Positions 6,573 through 10,564 of a DNA stretch of 10,564 nucleotides are shown one piece after another. Each line of letters begins with the position of its first letter. Within the stretch, counting starts at the first letter, position 1. Under the pieces are notes generated by a model. That model ran no database searches, had not been told where the DNA came from, and saw only the letters and a list, made by a program, of their open reading frames with translations. The stretch comes from Desulfobacteraceae bacterium (lineage in GTDB: Bacteria > Desulfobacterota > Desulfobacteria > Desulfobacterales > Desulfosalsimonadaceae): the NCBI GenBank assembly GCA_003551985.1, contig PUOB01000298.1:1-10564 (forward strand). The letters run 5' to 3'. Made by a program: the position numbers and the translations under genes.

Positions 6573-7670
6573 CTACTTTCGAACCGGAATCATGAATTCC
6601 TCGTACTCGGAAAATCTTTCCCAAAATTCGTTCACAGATGCCCAGGTGCGGGTATAATGGTCATTGTTCCGCCGCTGGACGTCGTTGTCGATCCATTCCC
6701 ATGCCTGCTCACGCATCTCACGCTGCACTTCGGGGGAGACGTAGGTTCTCTCGATACCCCGCTCTTCGAAGAAATCGAGCGCATCCATGTCGACCACGTT
6801 GCTCTTGGTCCACATATGAATCGTCATGGCCATGGCCGCATTGTCCAGTATGGCCTTGTAGATTTCGGGAAGCGCGTTATAGGCGTCCTTGTTGAATCCA
6901 AGCTCAAAAAAGCAGGTGGGCTGGTGGAGTCCCGGTCCGGCAATGTAATCCGCCACCTCGTGAAATCCCTGCTGCCGGTTTACGGCGGGGGTGGAAAACT
7001 CCGTGGCGTCCAGGATGCCCCTGTCCAGGGCCGGGTAAAGCTCGGTGCCCGGAAGCATGGTAACCGCAACGCCAATCTCCTTGAGCACTTCTCCCCACCA
7101 GCCCGGGGCCCGGTATTTCAAGCCCTCCCAGTCGGACATGGATTCCAGCGGCTTGTTGGAATGGGCCAGCAATTCCGGACCTGTCAGGCCGCCCGGCAAA
7201 ACGATGACATTCTGGCCGGCCTCGTCCATCATTTCCTGGTATAGCTCTTTTCCGCCGTAATTATAAAGCCAGGTGGCGTGCATCAAGGGTTCCAGGTGAA
7301 GCGGTATGGATGCAAAAAACGGTGCGGACGGATGTTTGCCCATCCAGTATCCGGGCCAGGAGTGGTAGGCGTCAATAGCCCCTGCATCCGTAGCATCCAG
7401 CACTTCCAGGCCGCCGACGATCGAACCGGCCGGCTGGACGTCGATGATAAAACTCCCGCCGCTCAAGTCCCTGACGCGTTTTGCAAAATCCTCGGCCATT
7501 TCATGAAGCAGCCACCCCTGAGACCAGGTCGTCTGGAGCGTCCAGCGGACATCCGGCAAAGCAGCCTGGATTTGCTCCTCTCCCGCCTCCTGCCCGCCGC
7601 ATCCGGACATACCAACCGCTAATGCAATAAACAATGCAACGATACATGCGACTTTTTTAACACCAATCAT
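6573..7670 (-). CDS. dctP: TRAP transporter solute-binding lipoprotein, DctP/TakP-like
   Basis: Periplasmic capture protein for an organic acid. I start at the ATG at 7670 (365 residues) because GGGGG lies five bases upstream and the protein then begins with a classical lipoprotein signal: MIGVKKVA, a hydrophobic stretch, and MSGC with C24 as the lipidated residue. An in-frame ATG at 7739 would add 23 residues before the signal and has no support. The mature part shows the DctP fold. KYRAPGWWGE holds the conserved arginine (R187) that usually salt-bridges the ligand carboxylate, and ILDATEFSTPAVN holds a glutamate (E224) at the place where TakP-type proteins use a Trp/Glu pair around a cation and a 2-oxoacid. 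A monocarboxylate or 2-oxoacid is therefore plausible, but the ligand is not proven. It is the first gene behind the sigma-54 promoter at 7787-7802. Confidence 0.94.
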   Translation of the reverse strand: MIGVKKVACIVALFIALAVGMSGCGGQEAGEEQIQAALPDVRWTLQTTWSQGWLLHEMAEDFAKRVRDLSGGSFIIDVQPAGSIVGGLEVLDATDAGAIDAYHSWPGYWMGKHPSAPFFASIPLHLEPLMHATWLYNYGGKELYQEMMDEAGQNVIVLPGGLTGPELLAHSNKPLESMSDWEGLKYRAPGWWGEVLKEIGVAVTMLPGTELYPALDRGILDATEFSTPAVNRQQGFHEVADYIAGPGLHQPTCFFELGFNKDAYNALPEIYKAILDNAAMAMTIHMWTKSNVVDMDALDFFEERGIERTYVSPEVQREMREQAWEWIDNDVQRRNNDHYTRTWASVNEFWERFSEYEEFMIPVRK

Positions 7671-7786
7671 GTCAACCCCCTTATTTTTGTGTTTTTCGCC
7701 GAAAGACACGGCGCCTTTACGGACCTGAACATCTGTCAAATGATTAAACGAAAAACAAGTAGAAAAACATTGATCATAAAAACAGT

Positions 7787-7802
7787 AGCAACTATCGTGC
7801 CA
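7787..7802 (-). promoter_or_regulatory. Sigma-54 (-24/-12) promoter of the dctPQM operon
   Basis: The minus strand reads TGGCACG-ATAG-TTGCT, an exact match to the sigma-54 consensus TGGCACG-N4-TTGCW with the GG and GC elements correctly spaced. Transcription should begin about 12 bases downstream, near 7775, leaving a leader of about 105 bases before dctP. The activator gene just upstream and the inverted repeats at -130 to -210 complete the expected arrangement. Confidence 0.9.
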
Positions 7803-7860
7803 TCAAGTTGCGATCAACATATATAATTGTAATTATTGAATAAAAATAAATTTTGAAATA
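7803..7860. other. AT-rich spacer between activator sites and sigma-54 promoter
   Basis: This stretch is strikingly A/T-rich compared with its surroundings, especially 7815-7860. In sigma-54 systems such DNA lies between enhancer and promoter and is bent, often by IHF, to allow looping. I found only imperfect matches to the IHF consensus, so the bending role is inferred. Confidence 0.4.
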
Positions 7861-7897
7861 TGGCGAAGATGCACGAAAGGGAAGTTTGCTTATAAAA

Positions 7898-7915
7898 TGT
7901 CTATAAGCATAGACA
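7898..7915. promoter_or_regulatory. Activator binding site (UAS), proximal copy
   Basis: TGTCTAT-AAGC-ATAGACA is a perfect 7-bp inverted repeat with a 4-base spacer. Its centre is about 105 bases upstream of the -24 element, a typical distance for an enhancer-binding protein. The same unit recurs at 7976-7991. Confidence 0.72.
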
Positions 7916-7957
7916 CACGTGAGGGAAAGCACACTGCCGCATGGGAGGAAGTGTTGT

Positions 7958-7991
7958 GTCCTAAAAAATAGACGCGTCTATATTGATAGAC
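7958..7991. promoter_or_regulatory. Activator binding site (UAS), distal copy with degenerate neighbour
   Basis: GTCTAT-ATTG-ATAGAC (7976-7991) is a perfect second copy of the inverted repeat, followed by the same terminal A. Immediately beside it, 7958-7973 has one perfect half (ATAGAC) and a weak half (GTC only). The junction creates the palindrome TAGACGCGTCTA (7969-7980). The centres of the degenerate and perfect copies are 18 bases apart, so two dimers could sit side by side with a slight rotation. Confidence 0.65.
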
Positions 7992-7995
7992 ACAT

Positions 7996-8018
7996 GCCCC
8001 GGGTTGAACTCCCAGGGC
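7996..8018 (-). terminator. Weak hairpin just after the activator gene
   Basis: Four bases after the activator stop, GCCCTGGG can pair with CCCGGGGC (one G-U pair) over a 7-base loop. No T run follows, so termination would be weak or would need Rho. It may partly insulate the dct operon from read-through. Confidence 0.35.
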
Positions 8019-8021
8019 GCT

Positions 8022-9785
8022 TCAGGTCTTTGTGGTTATTCGATATTTATCCATCTTCTGGTATAATCCGGACCTGTGAATGCCCAACAGCTCAGCCGCC
8101 TTTTTCCTGTTGTTGCCCGCATTTTTCAGCGCGTTCACAATGGCCGTTTTCTCGGCATCTTCAAGGATTTCCCGGAGGCTGAATTCACCCGGGCGCTTGT
8201 AGTCCAAAAGCCCTTTTTCCGTTGCGGCCGCACCCGCGTTCAAGAGATAGATCGGGAGATGGTTTCTGCGGATAACGCTGTCGTTGCCCATGTTGCCGGC
8301 CACGGCCCGTTCAAGGACATTTTTGAGCTCGCGCATGTTGCCGGGCCAGTCATAGGCTTTAAGAATATGGATCGCCTCCGGATCCACCTTCTTCACGGCG
8401 GTGCCCAGCTCCTCGTTTAGCTCCTGAAGGATTTTCTCGCTCAGAAGCGCGATATCTTCCTTGATCTCGCGCAAGGGCGGAATTTCTATCTTCAGCACGT
8501 TGAGCCGATAATAGAGGTCCTGCCGGAACTCCCCCTTTTTTATCATTTCCTCCAGGTTCCGGTTGGTTGCCGCGATCAGGCGGATATCCAGCGGGATAAC
8601 CCGCTCGCCCCCCAGGCGCTCGATTTCTTTTTCCTGGAGCACCCGAAGCATCTTGGCCTGCATTTCAAGCGGCATATCGCCTATTTCATCCAGAAAAAGG
8701 GTTCCCCCCTGGGCCAATTCAAACTTGCCCGGCTTACCGCCTTTTTTTGCGTCGGTAAAAGCGCCCCCCTCATAGCCGAAGAGTTCGGATTCCAGCAGGC
8801 CGGAAGGTATCGCCGCACAGTTGACCCGTATAAAGGCGCCGTAGCGGCGAAGACTGCTGTCATGGATCGCATGGGCGAAGAGCTCCTTGCCGGTGCCGCT
8901 CTCCCCCCGTATCAAGACATTGGACATACCCGATGCGGCGATTCTGGCCGTTTCCTTGGCATGGACAAGCCTCTCGGACCGGCCGATGATATTTTTGAAA
9001 TTATACCGGCTTCCTTTCAGGCGCTGGAATTCTCCCTTGTAATATTTCAATTCCCTGGTGGCGATATCAAGGCGCTCCACCATTGACCGGATTTCCTTCA
9101 CATCCCTGAAAAGCACCTTGCCGACGGCCCCGACGACCTCCCCGTTTTTATAAATGGGAATCCGCATCACGACCATTTCGTGACCCTGGATCCTCTGGGT
9201 TTCTCCGATTTCCGGTTTGCCGGTTTTAACGACAATATGCATCCGGGTGTTTTCGATCACTTCTTCAATGGGCCTTCCAAGGGCATTTTTTTCATCGATG
9301 CCCAAAAAATTCTGGTAGGCCTTGTTGAACCTGGTTATCTTTCCTTCCTTATCCACCACGACGATGCCGTCATACGTCGTTTCCAGGATCGTTTCGAGTA
9401 TTTCCACCGCATCTTTTGCGACCGCCAGCTCCTTTGTCAGCCGCTCGATGTCTGCACTTTCCTGGAATATGGCCACGGCGCCGGCCAGCTTACCGTCTTT
9501 GTAGACCGGGGACCGGTTGGAATAGATGCTTCGCCCATTGATGATAACGCGCCGCCCCACATCGGGAATCCCGGATTGAAGCGTGGAAAGAAGCGAGGGA
9601 ACCTTGAAAAGGGCGTCCACCTTTCGGCCCAGTGCATCATTCGTGCGAATCCCCAGGATTTTTTCTGCACCTTTATTGAATAAGGTGATAACTCCGCCTC
9701 CATCAACGGCAATAATCCCGTTATGCGTGGAATTCAAAACCGCATGGAGATATTCAACGGAACCGTTATTCTTGTCTTCTGCCAT
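8022..9785 (-). CDS. Sigma-54-dependent transcriptional activator, PAS-PAS-AAA+-Fis HTH
   Basis: Bacterial enhancer-binding protein that remodels sigma-54 RNA polymerase by ATP hydrolysis. With the ATG at 9785 it has 587 residues. Two PAS domains come first: about 13-110 (VLNSTHNGIIAVDGGGVITL) and 127-230 (ILETTYDGIVVVDKEGKIT). A short coiled-coil-like linker follows, then the AAA+ domain (about 262-500) with Walker A GESGTGKE (294-301), Walker B LFLDEIGD (D366, E367) and YYRLNVLKIEIPPLRE with the arginine finger. A Fis-type HTH follows near 550-582 (AAELLGIHRSGLYQKMDKY). The sigma-54 contact loop reads GAFTDA (341-346), not GAFTGA. There is no receiver domain, so the signal is probably a ligand or redox state sensed by PAS. 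An in-frame TTG at 9812 would add nine residues; neither start has a good Shine-Dalgarno. It very likely controls the adjacent dct operon. Confidence 0.95.
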   Translation of the reverse strand: MAEDKNNGSVEYLHAVLNSTHNGIIAVDGGGVITLFNKGAEKILGIRTNDALGRKVDALFKVPSLLSTLQSGIPDVGRRVIINGRSIYSNRSPVYKDGKLAGAVAIFQESADIERLTKELAVAKDAVEILETILETTYDGIVVVDKEGKITRFNKAYQNFLGIDEKNALGRPIEEVIENTRMHIVVKTGKPEIGETQRIQGHEMVVMRIPIYKNGEVVGAVGKVLFRDVKEIRSMVERLDIATRELKYYKGEFQRLKGSRYNFKNIIGRSERLVHAKETARIAASGMSNVLIRGESGTGKELFAHAIHDSSLRRYGAFIRVNCAAIPSGLLESELFGYEGGAFTDAKKGGKPGKFELAQGGTLFLDEIGDMPLEMQAKMLRVLQEKEIERLGGERVIPLDIRLIAATNRNLEEMIKKGEFRQDLYYRLNVLKIEIPPLREIKEDIALLSEKILQELNEELGTAVKKVDPEAIHILKAYDWPGNMRELKNVLERAVAGNMGNDSVIRRNHLPIYLLNAGAAATEKGLLDYKRPGEFSLREILEDAEKTAIVNALKNAGNNRKKAAELLGIHRSGLYQKMDKYRITTKT

Positions 9786-9828
9786 TGTCTTTGCGTCTTG
9801 CGGTTTCCTCAACAGTAGCGCAGGGATG

Positions 9829-9866
9829 GATTATATAATCAGGTATTGATCAGGCGATGGCTGATC
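9829..9866 (-). promoter_or_regulatory. Hairpin and possible promoter between the MaoC gene and the activator
   Basis: The 85-base gap holds GATCAG/CTGATC (9848-9853 and 9861-9866) around a 7-base loop, and, nearer the activator, the perfect palindrome GATTATATAATC (9829-9840), which contains TATAAT on both strands. The -10-like TATAAT on the minus strand lacks a good -35. It could be a weak activator promoter, a weak terminator after the MaoC gene, or an operator. Confidence 0.3.
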
Positions 9867-9870
9867 GGGT

Positions 9871-10290
9871 TTATTTCCTGGGCAGACTGATGACGGCTTC
9901 GCCATCCACAACCACCTTGTCGTCCTGGTTGGTGCATGTGGTTTTTAGCGTAATCCGCTTTTTTCCCGTATTGATATCGACGATTTCAACTTTCGCTGTG
10001 ACGGTGTCGCCGAAATAGACCGGTGCTGTAAAATTGAGTTCCTGCCGGAGATAAACGGACCCGGGGCCAGGGAGGCGCGTGCCTAAAACAGCCGATATTA
10101 AACCGCCGGCAAGCATACCGTGGGCGATCCGTCTTTTAAAAAACGTCTCTTTGGCATAGACTTCGTCGATATGAGCCGGGTTAAAATCGCCGGTGACCCC
10201 TGCATACTGGTAAACGTCATATTCGGTGATTGTTTTTGTGAATTCCGCACTATCACCGATATTGAACTGATCGATACTTTTGCCGTTCAT
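9871..10290 (-). CDS. MaoC-like (R)-specific enoyl-CoA hydratase
   Basis: Single hot-dog-fold protein of the PhaJ/MaoC type, which reversibly hydrates trans-2-enoyl-CoA to (R)-3-hydroxyacyl-CoA in the cytoplasm. I start at the ATG at 10290 (139 residues), which has AGGGAGG five bases upstream; an ATG 60 bases earlier has no such site. The catalytic hydratase motif is complete: YAGVTGDFNPAHID (29-42) carries D35 and H40, followed by RIAHGMLAGGL. The end (VVDGEAVISLPRK) is typical. Length fits PhaJ (about 130-160). It lies upstream of the activator in the same direction, 85 bases away, and may be co-transcribed with it. It could act on the CoA ester made by the CoA-transferase downstream, or serve general beta-oxidation; the sequence does not decide. 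Confidence 0.9.
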   Translation of the reverse strand: MNGKSIDQFNIGDSAEFTKTITEYDVYQYAGVTGDFNPAHIDEVYAKETFFKRRIAHGMLAGGLISAVLGTRLPGPGSVYLRQELNFTAPVYFGDTVTAKVEIVDINTGKKRITLKTTCTNQDDKVVVDGEAVISLPRK

Positions 10291-10564
10291 TTCGCCCTCC
10301 CTGTGGGATTCGATTCTATTGTTTTCGTTTTTTGGAAAATAATCAATCAAAATGTTGCCGCATGAAAAAGCTTATTTATTATGAAGAACCCGAAAGATCA
10401 TTACACCCCCAATATGCCGGACATCGGACATGTCGCGGGCAAAGAATTCTCATTTTGGCCGAAAGGGAAGAGGGGAATCTTTTCCTTACCCCTGAGGAAT
10501 GCCAGAATCAAGGTGCAAAATTCAGCAAGCCCGGGAATACCGCCAGGGCAGGCAATTTGACGCT
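10291..10564. other. Right-edge stretch without a convincing gene
   Basis: The MaoC leader (10291-10361) is A/T-rich, with a possible -10 TAGAAT on the minus strand but no clear -35 and no sigma-54 motif. From 10362 to the window end a plus-strand frame (MKKLIYYEEPERS...) stays open without a stop for 67 codons, but it has no Shine-Dalgarno and no recognisable motif. One minus-strand frame over the same bases is also open from the edge until a TAA near 10410. Either could be the end of a gene beyond the window; neither is convincing. Confidence 0.3.

Noticed and set aside
6531..7244. Plus-strand frame of 237 codons opposite dctP
   Set aside because: It is antisense to the DctP coding region with no RBS or family motif.
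7671..7739. In-frame 23-codon N-terminal extension of dctP
   Set aside because: It would place hydrophilic residues before a perfect lipoprotein signal and lacks a Shine-Dalgarno, while the ATG at 7670 has one.
10291..10361. Sigma-54 promoter for the MaoC-like gene
   Set aside because: No GG-N10-GC pair with consensus context is present on the minus strand in the leader.

Overview
The window looks like chromosome from a strictly anaerobic, probably sulfate-reducing member of the Desulfobacterota (old Deltaproteobacteria). This is an inference from gene content: an exported CbiK-type cobaltochelatase under a cobalamin riboswitch, a TRAP carboxylate transporter next to a CoA-transferase, and a PAS/AAA+ sigma-54 activator. 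Base composition looks even, and I saw no mobile element, CRISPR array, tRNA or rRNA. Every convincing gene is on the minus strand, so the biological reading order runs from high to low coordinates.

Right part (about 10564 to 8022): 274 bases with no convincing gene, then a MaoC-like (R)-enoyl-CoA hydratase (9871-10290), then a sigma-54 enhancer-binding protein with two PAS domains, an AAA+ domain and a Fis-type HTH (8022-9785). Its sigma-54 contact loop reads GAFTDA instead of GAFTGA.

Middle (8021 to 2354): a 351-base control region carries two copies of an inverted repeat GTCTAT-N4-ATAGAC, an AT-rich spacer, and an exact match to the sigma-54 -24/-12 consensus. It drives dctP (lipoprotein-type solute binding protein), dctQ, dctM and a 675-residue acetyl/acyl-CoA transferase with an extra C-terminal domain. 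A 53-codon remnant of an isochorismatase-family hydrolase ends the run. The simplest reading is a carboxylate uptake-and-activation operon: the TRAP system imports an organic acid, the CoA-transferase activates it, and the neighbouring activator switches the operon on when its PAS domains sense the right signal. The MaoC hydratase may act on the resulting enoyl- or hydroxyacyl-CoA.

Left part (about 2103 to 21): a housekeeping-type promoter, a cobalamin riboswitch with a complete B12 box, an intrinsic terminator, an unrecognised 64-residue protein with a strong ribosome binding site, and a secreted two-domain sirohydrochlorin cobaltochelatase. The chelatase has a His-rich N-terminal domain and a histidine tract inserted in its catalytic domain. 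This forms a B12-repressed module for metal insertion into corrinoid or tetrapyrrole precursors outside the cytoplasm.
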